Assembly: GCF_027580225.2 (NCBI RefSeq)
Contig: NC_073342.2
Location: 10,188,501-10,252,500, forward strand
Source of the DNA: Misgurnus anguillicaudatus
Lineage: Eukaryota; Chordata; Actinopteri; Cypriniformes; Cobitidae
Reading direction: 5' to 3'
Length of the DNA: 64,000 nt
Positions 33,311 through 43,260 of this stretch are shown here, piece after piece; position 1 is the stretch's first letter; the number at the start of each line of letters is the position of its first letter. The notes under the pieces are model-generated. The model searched no databases, was not told where the DNA came from, and saw nothing but the letters and a program-made list of their open reading frames with translations. The position numbers and the translations under genes are program-made.

Positions 33311-35689
33311 ATGGAGGGGATCGCTCTTCGGGAGATGGTGAAGGCACCACTCCCCCCCACCGGAGGAGGGCCGGTTGGGGAATCTTTTGTTTCATTTTTC
33401 TGTTCCGCCGACTTTTCAGTCGGCACCCACAAATCCACAAAAAGAGCGAATTCCACTTCCATCTCTAGGTCTTCAGATGAGCTCCGGAGATACGAGAGGG
33501 CTCATAACCCCCCCTCGTTCTCCGACTCATCAGAGGAAAACGAGAGCGACGCACGGGCTCATAACCCCACCGCGCTCTCAGCCGGTAGGAGACAGCTACG
33601 GGCTCATAACCCATCGTCTCCCTCCTCCTTCGCCAGAGGGTGCATCGAGTGGTGTGAGGTGTCTTCAGCAGAGCCTCCCTTACTCAACCACCCAGCAAGG
33701 ACTCAGGTGAGTGTTATTACACACAACACTGCTGTCGGTGCGGCCGTTACGCACACACCGGCGATCACCTCCGTTGCGCCCGCCGCGGGTACACCGATCG
33801 TGCCTTTAGTCCCTCTCGCACGGTATCTGGGGGCGTGGGAACAGCTTCCCAGCCCGTCGCGTTGGCTTTTACGCACGATTCGTCTCGGCTATGCGATCCA
33901 ATTTGCCCGGCGTCCCCCCAAATTCTCCGGCGTTCGTTTCACTACGGTGAGAGCTGCCGATGCGCACGTCCTCCGTGCGGAGATCGCTGTCTTATTGGCG
34001 AAAGACGCGATTCAGCCGGTCCCTCCAGCCGAGATGAGGTCGGGGTTTTACAGCCCTTACTTTATTGTACCCAAGAAAAGCGGCGGCTTGCGACCGATCC
34101 TGGACCTGCGTTCGCTGAACCGTGCACTTCACAGAATGCCGTTCAAAATGCTGATGCCCAAACGCATATTTCCATGCATTCGTCCAAACGATTGGTTCGC
34201 ATCTATCGACCTGAAGGACGCGTACTTTCACGTATCGATTCTCCCCCGACACAGGCCGTTTCTCCGCTTTGCGTTCGAGGGGCGAGCATACCAGTACAAA
34301 GTCCTCCCATTCGGGCTCTCTCTGTCGCCCCGTGTATTCACCAAAGTAGTGGAGGGGGCTTTAAAACCCCTGAGAGAGAGAGGTGTGCGCATTCTCGCGT
34401 ATCTGGACGATTGGCTAATAATAGCTCAAACACGTCAGACGCTGTGCGATCACAGAGATTTAACTTTAAAACACCTCGCTCGTTTGGGTCTTCGGGTCAA
34501 CTGGGAAAAGAGCAAGCTTTGCCCCGTGCAGAGAATCTCTTTTCTCGGTATGGAACTGGACTCGATCGATTTGACAGCTCGTCTAACAGAAGCGCGTGTA
34601 CAGTCGATTCTGACTTGCCTGAATACATTCAAGAGCAAGAGCGCGGTCCCGCTGAAACAATTTCAGAAGCTTTTGGGGCATATGGCAGCAGCCGCAGCTG
34701 TAACTCCGCTCGGACTGCTTCATATGCGACCGCTTCAGCGTTGGCTTCACGATCGAGTCCCGAGGAGAGCGTGGTTGCGCGGCATTCACCGTGTTATCAT
34801 TACACCTGCGTGTCGTCGCACTTTCACTCCGTGGTCAGACCGTGCGTTTCTCCGAGCCGGTGTGCCTCTGAGACAGGTCTCCAGGCACGCGATAGTATGC
34901 ACAGATGCGTCAGACACGGGGTGGGGGGCCACGTACGATGGGCTTGCGGCTTCGGGGGTCTGGACGACACCCCAGCTGCATTGGCACATAAACTGCCGGG
35001 AAATGTGGGCTGTATATCTTGCACTCGTCCGTTTCAGCAACGAGTTACGGGGCAAAGATGTATTAGTTCGTACAGACAACACTGCGACCGTGGCGTACAT
35101 CAATCGTCAAGGCGGTTTACGCTCGCGTCACCTGTCGCATCTCGCCCGTCACCTCCTCACTTGGAGTCAGAAGAATTTGAGGTCTCTTCGTGCCATTTAC
35201 ATCCCGGGCACGCTCAATGTAGAGGCGGATGCGCTCTCTCGGGCTGCGCGTCCCGGCGACTGGCGACTCCACCCCATTGCGGTTCAGCAAATTTGGAGAC
35301 GTTTCGGCAAAGCGCAGATAGATCTGTTTGCTTCCCCAGAGACGACCCATTGTCGCCTGTTCTATTCACTAGCCGACGACTCGCTCGGCGTGGATGCATT
35401 GGCACACAGCTGGCCGCGAAACATGCGCAAATACGCGTTCCCTCCGGTGAGCCTCATTGCGCAAACCTTATGCAAAATCCGGGAGGACGAGGAGAGCGTG
35501 CTGTTGGTGGCACCGTATTGGACAACCAGGAGCTGGTTTCCAGAACTCTCTCTCCTCGCGACAGCCCCTCCGTGGAAGATTCCCCTGAGGAAGGACCTTC
35601 TTTCTCAACAAGAGGGCACATTATGGCACCCGCGCCCCGACCTGTGGAACCTCCATGTGTGGTCTCTGGACGGGGCACGGAGGATATGA
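33311..35689 (+). CDS. DIRS reverse transcriptase/RNase H polyprotein, 792 residues
   Basis: Makes element cDNA. I place the start at ATG 33311, just after the Gag stop; the frame is open further upstream to 32996, so entry by frameshift from Gag is an alternative. The N-terminal 180 residues are low-complexity with three RAHNP repeats. RT: YFIVPKKSGGLRPILDLRSL near residue 248, SIDLKDAYFHV near 298, LPFGLSLSPRVF near 335, the catalytic YLDDWLI near 365, then FLGMEL near 412. RNase H: TDASDTGWGA near 528, the REMWAVYLAL glutamate near 560, RTDNTATVAYINRQGG near 585 and NVEADALSR near 637. From about 669 to 792 a DLFAS to APYW region matches the conserved segment that DIRS elements carry between RNase H and recombinase, likened in the literature to a Dam-type methyltransferase; I see no clear DPPY motif. 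All core catalytic residues are present. Confidence 0.92.
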   Translation: MEGIALREMVKAPLPPTGGGPVGESFVSFFCSADFSVGTHKSTKRANSTSISRSSDELRRYERAHNPPSFSDSSEENESDARAHNPTALSAGRRQLRAHNPSSPSSFARGCIEWCEVSSAEPPLLNHPARTQVSVITHNTAVGAAVTHTPAITSVAPAAGTPIVPLVPLARYLGAWEQLPSPSRWLLRTIRLGYAIQFARRPPKFSGVRFTTVRAADAHVLRAEIAVLLAKDAIQPVPPAEMRSGFYSPYFIVPKKSGGLRPILDLRSLNRALHRMPFKMLMPKRIFPCIRPNDWFASIDLKDAYFHVSILPRHRPFLRFAFEGRAYQYKVLPFGLSLSPRVFTKVVEGALKPLRERGVRILAYLDDWLIIAQTRQTLCDHRDLTLKHLARLGLRVNWEKSKLCPVQRISFLGMELDSIDLTARLTEARVQSILTCLNTFKSKSAVPLKQFQKLLGHMAAAAAVTPLGLLHMRPLQRWLHDRVPRRAWLRGIHRVIITPACRRTFTPWSDRAFLRAGVPLRQVSRHAIVCTDASDTGWGATYDGLAASGVWTTPQLHWHINCREMWAVYLALVRFSNELRGKDVLVRTDNTATVAYINRQGGLRSRHLSHLARHLLTWSQKNLRSLRAIYIPGTLNVEADALSRAARPGDWRLHPIAVQQIWRRFGKAQIDLFASPETTHCRLFYSLADDSLGVDALAHSWPRNMRKYAFPPVSLIAQTLCKIREDEESVLLVAPYWTTRSWFPELSLLATAPPWKIPLRKDLLSQQEGTLWHPRPDLWNLHVWSLDGARRI

Positions 35690-36684
35690 GTGATTTACCG
35701 CAAGAGGTATCTAACACTATTGCTGCTGCGCGAGCGCCGTCTACGAGACAGGCTTACGCGCTTAAATGGAACCTGTTTGTCGACTGGTGTTCTTCCCGAA
35801 GTGAAAACCCCCGAGAATGCCCGATTAGTGTTGTGCTTTTATATCTCCAGCGTCGCTTGGAGAATAGGCTGTCACCATCCACTATTAAAGTCGATATCGC
35901 TGCGATATCAGCTCACCATTCACCCGTAAACGGTAGAACAGTGGGTCAGCACGACCTAGTCATTAGATTTCTCAGAGGCGCTCGAAGACTGAATCCTTCG
36001 CGTCCCCCCTCTATTCCTCCTTGGGACCTGTCCTTGGTGCTGAAATCACTCCAGGAAGCCCCATTCGAGCCTCTGCATAGTGTGAGTGTTAAGTTTCTTA
36101 CAATGAAAACTTTAACTCTCCTTGCTTTGGCTTCTGTTAAGAGGATAGGGGATATTCATGCATTTTCGGTCGATGAATCGTGCCTTCAGTTCGGGCCGGC
36201 TGCATCCAGCGTAACACTGAGACCCCGGCCCGGCTTTGTGCCCAAAGTTCCCACCACTCCTTTTAGAGATCAAGTGGTGAATCTCCAAGCACTGCCTTTG
36301 GAGGAGGCAGAACCAGCCATGGCTTTGTTATGTCCTGTTCGTGCACTACGTGTGTATATAGACAGAACGCAAAGTTTTAGGACCTCAGATCAGCTCTTTG
36401 TTTGTTACGGTGGTCAGCAGAAAGGAAAAGCTGTCACCAAGCAGAGGATGTCCCATTGGATTGTGGATACTATAGCCCTTGCATATCAAAAGCAGAATGT
36501 GCCTTGTCCATTTAATTTACGTGCCCACTCTACTCGCAGTGTGGCATCATCTTGGGCACTGGCTCGCGGTTCCTCGCTAACAGATATTTGTAGAGCTGCA
36601 GGCTGGGCGACACCTAATACGTTCACAAGATTCTATAGTGTTCGTGTCGAACCGGTTTCCACTCGGGTTCTTTCTACTAACTAG
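35686..36684 (+). CDS. DIRS tyrosine recombinase, 332 residues
   Basis: Expected to insert the circular cDNA into the genome by site-specific-type recombination. The ATG at 35686 overlaps the RT stop as ATGA, favouring stop-restart translation. Residues 1-110 form the core-binding part (PSTRQAYALKWNLFVDWC, typical of phage-like integrases). The catalytic domain has R153 in VKRIGD, H281 and R284 in RAHSTRS, W307 in GWATP and the nucleophile Y317 in FTRFYSV, so the R-H-R-(H/W)-Y set is complete. The frame continues open upstream to 33835 through the RT gene, so a longer product cannot be excluded. The length and motifs fit the family, with no disabling change. Confidence 0.92.
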   Translation: MSDLPQEVSNTIAAARAPSTRQAYALKWNLFVDWCSSRSENPRECPISVVLLYLQRRLENRLSPSTIKVDIAAISAHHSPVNGRTVGQHDLVIRFLRGARRLNPSRPPSIPPWDLSLVLKSLQEAPFEPLHSVSVKFLTMKTLTLLALASVKRIGDIHAFSVDESCLQFGPAASSVTLRPRPGFVPKVPTTPFRDQVVNLQALPLEEAEPAMALLCPVRALRVYIDRTQSFRTSDQLFVCYGGQQKGKAVTKQRMSHWIVDTIALAYQKQNVPCPFNLRAHSTRSVASSWALARGSSLTDICRAAGWATPNTFTRFYSVRVEPVSTRVLSTN

Positions 36685-37270
36685 TTAAGAATGCCGAGGG
36701 TCGGCTCGTGTGTCGGCTTGGAGCCTCTATTTTGGTGCTGCACATTTGCACCATTATGGAAGGCCATCGGGGCAAAAACGTCTAAAAAACTTTTTTGCCT
36801 CTCCTCCACCGCCCTGATAGCTGGTGTTGCGGAGCATCCGCTGTCAACCTATCACTGATGTATTCTCTGTAAACCTGTGTAGGCTAGGCATCCACATTTG
36901 TTCCCTACGTGGGGTTCATTTGTGTGTATAGTCCGTGGGGTTCTAATCCTCCACGTTTTTCCTTGGCAGAGCCTGCTCTGCATCTCTCAACATACCATGT
37001 ATTGTTCAGAGACTTTATTTTGAGCAACCTGTCGGTTGTTTCATATATTTTATGTCATCCATTTTAACCTTCTTAGGGGATGGCTTCCGCAGTGTTCTAG
37101 CTCCGCTCAGTTTAGACGCTTCTCCCAGTTCGTGCTTCACTATCGTGGGTTAAGGAACAGGTAGTGACCGGCCTTCTGCATTTCGCCTTAGGTTCCGCCC
37201 CTTATGTGGAGGGCGGAGGGCTTTTGCAGGCACTGGAAGGGTTCAGCTGCAGTGGCGTTTTGGTAGGGAT
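36685..37270 (+). other. DIRS 3' untranslated region
   Basis: Lies between the recombinase stop and the internal complementary region. No open frame of note. I see no AATAAA; polyadenylation is not assigned. Confidence 0.5.
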
Positions 37271-37380
37271 TCCCAATTCGTCGGTCACGACGTGACGTCG
37301 TAGTGACCGACTGAAAGGGAACGTCTCGGTTACGTATGTAACCCTCGTTCCCTGAAGGAAGGGAACGGAGACGTCACGTC
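37271..37380 (+). repeat. DIRS internal complementary region
   Basis: Positions 37271-37321 are the exact complement of the left terminus 31321-31371. Positions 37322-37380 are the exact complement of the right terminus 37608-37666. The two sit head to tail, so this block can align both cDNA ends side by side for circle closure, as proposed for DIRS1. It also gives an internal check on both element boundaries. Confidence 0.92.
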
Positions 37381-37440
37381 CCGTCGCCACAGTTTGCTGT
37401 TCCATTGCTGTCCAGGCCGGGCACTGTTGCTCGGCTTCTC

Positions 37441-37618
37441 AGCAATAATATAGCTGATTTGGTATTATGCACCTGTGCCTTATATACGCACCTGGCGGGG
37501 CGGCGCCGGCATTATGCAAATACCTGCATGCCAAGTTCATTGGCGTTTTTGATAGTTCTCGAAGTAGATAGGTCACCCGCGAAGCGGTTTCCCAATTCGT
37601 CGGTCACGACGTGACGTC
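37441..37618 (+). repeat. Right inverted terminal repeat of the DIRS element
   Basis: Inverted partner of 31343-31518, followed by a 48-bp right-end extension (37619-37666) containing TTACATACGTAACCGAGACG, which has a copy only as its complement in the internal region. The extension includes the palindrome GTTACATACGTAAC. Confidence 0.9.
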
Positions 37619-37735
37619 TCCGTTCCCTTCCTTCAGGGAACGAGGGTTACATACGTAACCGAGACGTTTCGCATACGCCATTCATGACCTCTTGACGTGA
37701 TGACGTATTAGGTGAGGTCGCGCTGGCGAGGGGGC

Positions 37736-38022
37736 CACGTACACAAAACTCATATGTAGGGGGCTAATTTCTAAATCACACTAGGTCCCCAGATAAATCT
37801 AATCCCATGCGAATACTTAAGGGAAAAAAATTGGATAGTGTAGCTTTTAACCTGTAGTCTCTATTTTCTATACTGAAAACAGTGCTTTGCACTATTTGAA
37901 CTATCTCTTGAATTTTTTAAATTCTTTTATTAAGGCCTAGGCGTTTTCCCGGGCTTATCCTAGTACCAGACTAAAATGTTTGAGCTGCCTTCATTTCAAA
38001 ACACCTTGCACTAAAATATCTT
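37736..38022. other. No gene seen
   Basis: Unassigned AT-rich DNA between the palindromic element and a MITE. Confidence 0.35.
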
Positions 38023-38448
38023 AAAAGGGACAGTAAGTAGGGTTTTAAGTATTTTATTAATCAAAATCAATGTCTTTATTCAAAAATATGTCCTCATTGG
38101 TGTCAAATGACCTCTGCCAGTGATCTGACTTTTCTTTGTAAGCTTAGAATTTCTTCTCGTTACTTACATTGAACGTGTAAGTCCAAGGAGCCATCCATAT
38201 CGTTCCGCCGTATTGATAAACTATAATAGCAGAGAGGGACAAAAAGCACTACCAACGCGCTTCCACAGCGCATTTTCATTCAGAACACGTGAACCAGCTG
38301 AAACGGACACGGAGATCAGTGATTACACAACGGCTACCGTAGTTGCAACACGCATTTGGAAAAGCGAGGCGCTAGAGAGCACTGTTCGTTTGAATGCAAA
38401 TACAATTTCACCACTAGATGGGGGTAAATCCTACTTATTGTCCCTTTA
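38023..38448. repeat. MITE with AAAGGGACAATAAGTAGGAT-type ends
   Basis: AAAAGGGACAGTAAGTAGGG pairs with CCTACTTATTGTCCCTTTAA. Subterminal CACCACTAGATGGGGG resembles the CACCACTAGATGCC word of the 47293 MITE, so the two families may be related. No coding capacity. Confidence 0.65.
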
Positions 38449-38925
<477 letters not shown>

Positions 38926-39097
38926 GGTGAAATACAGAGGGTGAAACTGGAGATGGGGCATCAGGTCAGTCGATTTTCAGGTCAGACCAGAGAAAATGTG
39001 CTTTTATCCGAGGAAAATTTGTCGGATCAAAATACTGCCATTATAAAGCTCACCATTTAAATCCCACCGCTGTGTGATGTAGCACAAAGACCTTACA

Positions 39098-39100
<3 letters not shown>

Positions 39101-39135
<35 letters not shown>
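39101..39135. repeat. (GT)n microsatellite
   Basis: About 35 bp of GT dinucleotides. Confidence 0.95.
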
Positions 39136-39290
39136 AGATGTTTTGAAACCTTCAAACCTTTAATGCATGTCACATTCTGTCAAAGGAAAGATTAGCATTT
39201 TATCAAAACATGACTCTTGAATGGGTGTCGGGTACGATTCGGTGAAAATATGTACAGTAAACTTCATAAATTTTTTTAGAAGGCTCAACA

Positions 39291-39466
39291 CTGTCAGAAA
39301 AATGACCAAGCTAAAAGATCCCTAGCTGTCACCCTTACATGTTCATATTAGTACCCCAGAGGTACAGATTGGTACTAAATGTCTACATATCTGTACCTAA
39401 ATGGTTCATATTAAGACATTGTCCTAGTGACAGCTAGGGACCATTTGTTGACCATTTTCCTGACAG
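39291..39466. mobile_element. MITE with CTGTCAGAAAAATG ends
   Basis: CTGTCAGAAAAATGACCAA and its inverted partner TTGACCATTTTCCTGACAG bound a 176-bp unit. The inner arms CCCTAGCTGTCAC and GTGACAGCTAGGG continue the pairing to over 40 bp. GGTAC words fill the centre. A related, longer copy is at 47830-48005. Confidence 0.7.
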
Positions 39467-40092
39467 GGCAGACTTTATATATTAAAAAAATCAAGAATGA
39501 GATCACATTTCTATCTTATTTGTTTCTCCTACTCAGCAGTAAGATGAAATGGAGAATTTCCTAACTTTTCATAGTTTGTGTTCAGAAATACTGTATCTAC
39601 CGGATGTCAAATCTGAGATAATCCTCTGATTCGATACAATCTAAAAATACTTACTTATAAATGTCAAATACCAAAATGGATCCATGTGCAGCTATGTTGG
39701 TACTCACAATGCAATGAAATGAAGCTCCTGGTACTTTAATTGGTTTTGAAAGCTAGTTAGCTGGTCCATCTGCCTGACATGGTGCTCGCTGGAGCTCTTG
39801 TTACTCTTAAGAGCACCGGTTGTTTGCTGTAATAAAGATTTCAAAATGAACTCAAACTTCTTATAGCTCACATTCATTTTAAGCTATGTGCCCTTATTTT
39901 TCCTAAGAAATTGTTGCTAATCCTAAAAATCAGAATTGATTGAGTTGGAACATAACTGCTGACTCAAACAACAAACTAGCAGACGGAAACAGTCGGAATA
40001 GGGTACATGTTTTTGAAAAGCATTTATATCATCAACATTTGCCTAAAAACATCAAATGCACATTTTATTCTATCCTCATGTTCTGGAATCGT
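39467..40092. other. No gene seen
   Basis: No motif-bearing frame or repeat end recognised. Confidence 0.35.
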
Positions 40093-40740
40093 TTAAAGGC
40101 GGAGTGCACAATGTTTGAAAGCCAATGTTGACATTTGAAATCACCTAAACAAACACGCCCCTACCCTAATAGAATCTGGACCTTCTTTTGATAGACCCGC
40201 CCCACACATACGCAACCCAGGCAACGATAGAGACAGAGCGCAGTTATGCTAATTTGAAAACCACGCCCACCGTCTTCATTGACTTTGTATTGCGAGAGGC
40301 CGCCTCTTTGTCATTTCTGGCTTATAACAAAAACAGAATAATGCCTAAAAGCTACTGTGTGACAAGATGTACAGCTAACAAGCCAAAAAACCCAGAAATA
40401 AGTATTTATAAGCTGTTGAGCCGTAAAACCCAGCCTTTAAGGAGAATAAAGTGGATCGCCGACTACGTTTTCCCCTAGTGGACGCAGTATTACTAATAGG
40501 AGTACAATGAAAAGTTGCCTGTTTCCACTTTTGTGTCTTTAAACACTCGTTTTTATGAGGTCGACAGCTTATAAAAACTTATTTATGTTTTTTTTTTTGG
40601 CTTGTTATATGTACACCTTGTCACACAGCAGCTTTTAGGTATTATTCTGTTTTTAAGTTTAATCTGCAAAATAAGTTTTTATAAGCTGTCGACCCCAAAA
40701 AATGAGCGTTTAAAGACACAAAAGTGAAAAGTACCCCTAT
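40093..40740. mobile_element. THAP-encoding palindromic element, copy 1
   Basis: The left end TTAAAGGCGGAGTGCACAAT is the same terminus as the MITEs at 16616 and 59709, and the first 110 bp match them. From about 40220 the copy continues into GCGCAGTTATGCTAATTTGA and a coding block with the start of a THAP domain. At 40512-40660 an inverted second copy of the THAP-start region follows, and at about 40665-40735 a third, direct partial copy. The right terminus is missing. The element links the small MITEs to a longer THAP-bearing parent. Confidence 0.6.
40341..40478 (+). CDS. THAP domain N-terminal half, 45 residues
   Basis: The ATG at 40341 opens a 45-residue frame that begins MPKSYCVTRC, the classic THAP start with the first zinc ligands C6 and C10. 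It runs through NPEISIYKL and ends at RRIKWIADYVFP with the invariant W38. The second C-x2-H pair is missing because the frame stops, so a folded zinc finger cannot form. A homologous start region lies inverted at 40512-40660, with ATA in place of the ATG. The frame is likely the first exon remnant of a THAP-type transposase; a domesticated short protein is possible but unsupported. Confidence 0.5.
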   Translation: MPKSYCVTRCTANKPKNPEISIYKLLSRKTQPLRRIKWIADYVFP

Positions 40741-42600
40741 AGTAAACCAACTGAGCACCAGAGTTTGTTTTAAAGTCCCCCTGTGGTGAAAATCAAGTTT
40801 TTTTGTTGTTTATATGTTTATGTGGTGTTTTTAATACACTTAAAACCGCAGTTTAAAATCGTTTAAAATGTGCCACGATTAATGTTATTTATTTGATGTT
40901 TATGCAAACAAAAGTGATCTTGTAAAACCAATGTAAAATTTGGTTTGCCTCTAGAAATTGTTAACAAAACCATGATAATATTAATAACCATGGTGATTTT
41001 GGTCACTGTAACCATGATGTTAAATTTTCATGCCGTTTCGTCTCTATTCAAGTCATAGATATGTATGAATGCATAGAAACAATCGGTGGTACGATCGGCG
41101 CTGGTACGATGCTCACACGTAACACGTTAACATCAGCACTAAAAAATGAGTGCGGCAAATGCACAGTTCCTGTATGGATTGTCGAAATTGCCAAAGGTAG
41201 CATCTATGTACATGTATGTCTATGGTCCGAGGTGGTTTGAAAGACTGGAGGTGGTGACTAATTTACATATTCATAGATCCATGTCTACTAAATGAGGCAA
41301 GGGTGAAGTGTTACATTCAAGCTGTTTTAAAGCATGAAGAAATTACCGTCACAGGAAAAACTTTTACATATGCTATTATGATGCTCAAAATTATCGACTA
41401 TCGTGGGACTTTAATTGAAATAAATCTGCCAAGTGTGAACACACTCTTAAAATCCCCTGAGCTATGAAATGACGAATTTAAGTAATAGTTTTTCTTCTGT
41501 GTAATACAGATTTTAAATTTGGAAACAGATTTACAGGTGCTATAATAGATTACTGATTACTACTGTCTATTAAAAAACACAGTCACTTTGCTTTTTCTGT
41601 TCAGTGTTGCTAGTGGCCTAGAAAAAAATGCTTTAAAAAAACGTAATTAATTTTTATCCAACTAAAACGATACTGAAATCATATATCAGCGTGAAGGGGA
41701 ATACGCTACTGGTCACCAGTGGACGAGTTTCCTTGTGGAGAGTTTAATATGAGCCTAATTTAGATTTGTATCACTTGGCAGAGGTCAAGAGCAGCCGATG
41801 AGAAAAGCAGGTCATGCGGAAAACAGGAAGGATGTAAATGTGAGTGTCAGGGTGAGAAACGGCACGTATAGCCACACGGGCAGAAGATCCGCTCAACAGG
41901 AACCACAGGAACCGGGCCAGGCAGACACATGACTCTTAAAATAGATCCGTAGCTGAAAACTCAGGCCTGCAGGAGACATCTTACCGTCTGGAGTGCTGGA
42001 GATTTACAGCGAAACTCTAATTATGGAGCATACAGCTGTCTCTCTCTTTTTGACTACGTGTCTCTCACGTTATACATCAGTTCAGGGTTTTTTTCAAAGG
42101 CTGTCAAGTTTGCTTGTAATAAATGACGGTTGCTTTATCTAGTGCATAGAAAAGAAAAATTGCAAGATCTCAGATGTCTACACAATGCTACTGCCGTGGG
42201 TGGTTGCCAAGTTGTGGATGTTTTTTTTAGTGCACAAATGTGTGGTGGTTGCTAAGGTGTTTTGGATCAAAAGAGTTCATTCACCAAGCCTCTGGTTCAT
42301 CTATACAATAAAACAGTTTGTAATGTCTTTGAGAAAATTGCCAAAAGTACTGTATATTAGCTAATATATTTGCTAATAAATATATATGCTAATATATACA
42401 CACACAATAGTGTGTGTATAATCTTATACAAGGTATTTATTGTATATGTGTGTATGTATTTATGTGGATACAGTATATGAAGTGCTTAGATGCAAAAGGC
42501 GTTAAATAACCAAATGCTCCTGACGTATTATACGTTCATCAAATAATTTTGCTTTAAGTCCATTATGACTTCATGAAATGTGTTGCAAACATTTTTAGTA
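40741..42600. other. No gene seen; one MITE-like left end
   Basis: TTTAAAGTCCCCCTGTGGTG at 40771 looks like a MITE terminus, but I find no convincing partner. The rest shows no recognisable coding sequence. Confidence 0.35.
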
Positions 42601-43260
42601 ATATAGTTTAGTTATATAGGTTATATCAGTCCTTCCAGAAATTTTTTTTTTTGTGATTTTTTCGGGCAAAAATCCTTGATTTTGCAGCACTTTTAAAAAA
42701 AAATGCGATGGAATTGCGGAAACTTGCAAAAATTGCGGGAACTGGCAAAAACTGTTTGCAGCTTTTGCAGCTTTTCAATGATGTTCACGTCACAAAATCA
42801 CATCACTTTGTAACGTTCCCATGGCAACAGGGGACATGGCTGCACTTGTGTGAAGTAAATGCAAAATTTTTCAACTTTCTGCTAAGATACAGTATATGTG
42901 ATTTTTCCTACAAAAATGCAGGGATTATGAAATCATGCAAGCCCCACATATTTTGCGCACGGAAATCTGCCATTCATGCTGCAAAAGTTTTTTTTATCAA
43001 ATGACTTATCTGTGAGCTTTAAGGTCTTTTTTTGTGCGCATTTATCGTCAACGTTTTACGTGACGTTTTTCTGCTTTCACACCCAAACGATTTTTACTGA
43101 CGCTGAGCCGAGTGAGGTGCAAATTCACTCCCCGAACATTAGATGGCGCTTAATACAAAACAGATATATGCCGGTACACAATGTGGCGCTGCGAGACGTT
43201 ATGCGTCTGTTCTGACACTCACTTGTCACACAGAAGAAGAGAGCCGGTATTTACACTCGC
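42601..43260. repeat. Unclassified interspersed repeat with an open frame
   Basis: CAGTCCTTCCAGAAATTTTT near 42629 is an end I have seen associated with vertebrate repeats. A 98-codon frame at 42708-43004 has no motif I know. It may be element-derived; I do not call it a gene. Confidence 0.3.

Larger units (their letters stand above)
31321..37666 (+). mobile_element. DIRS-like tyrosine-recombinase retrotransposon, full length
   Basis: 6346 bp. DIRS elements encode Gag, RT/RNase H and a tyrosine recombinase rather than a DDE integrase, and move through a circular DNA intermediate. Seen here: inverted terminal repeats of about 176 bp (31343-31518 and 37441-37618), unique outer extensions at both ends, an internal complementary region (37271-37380) that complements both extreme ends in tandem, and three long open frames without a single stop. 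No target duplication is present, as expected for recombinase insertion. The frames, terminal repeats and complementary region agree so closely that the insertion should be young; whether it is transcribed is unknown. Confidence 0.93.
30804..37735. mobile_element. Long palindromic element, copy C, split by the DIRS retrotransposon
   Basis: The left part runs from ATTAAAGGATTAGTCAATTT to GGAGCGTAG at 31320. The family continues at 37667 with TTTCGCATACGCC and fades after about 37735, where the second arm is lost. The join of the two flanks gives GCGTAGTTTCGCATAC, identical to the uninterrupted site at 19831-19846. Confidence 0.75.

Noticed and set aside
33375..33710. 111-codon frame overlapping the RT N-terminus
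   Set aside because: Explained by the low-complexity linker and its triple repeat; kept only as an observation about the repeat.
37271..37380. Nested second DIRS end or a separate MITE
   Set aside because: Both halves are exact complements of the element's own termini, so it is the internal complementary region.
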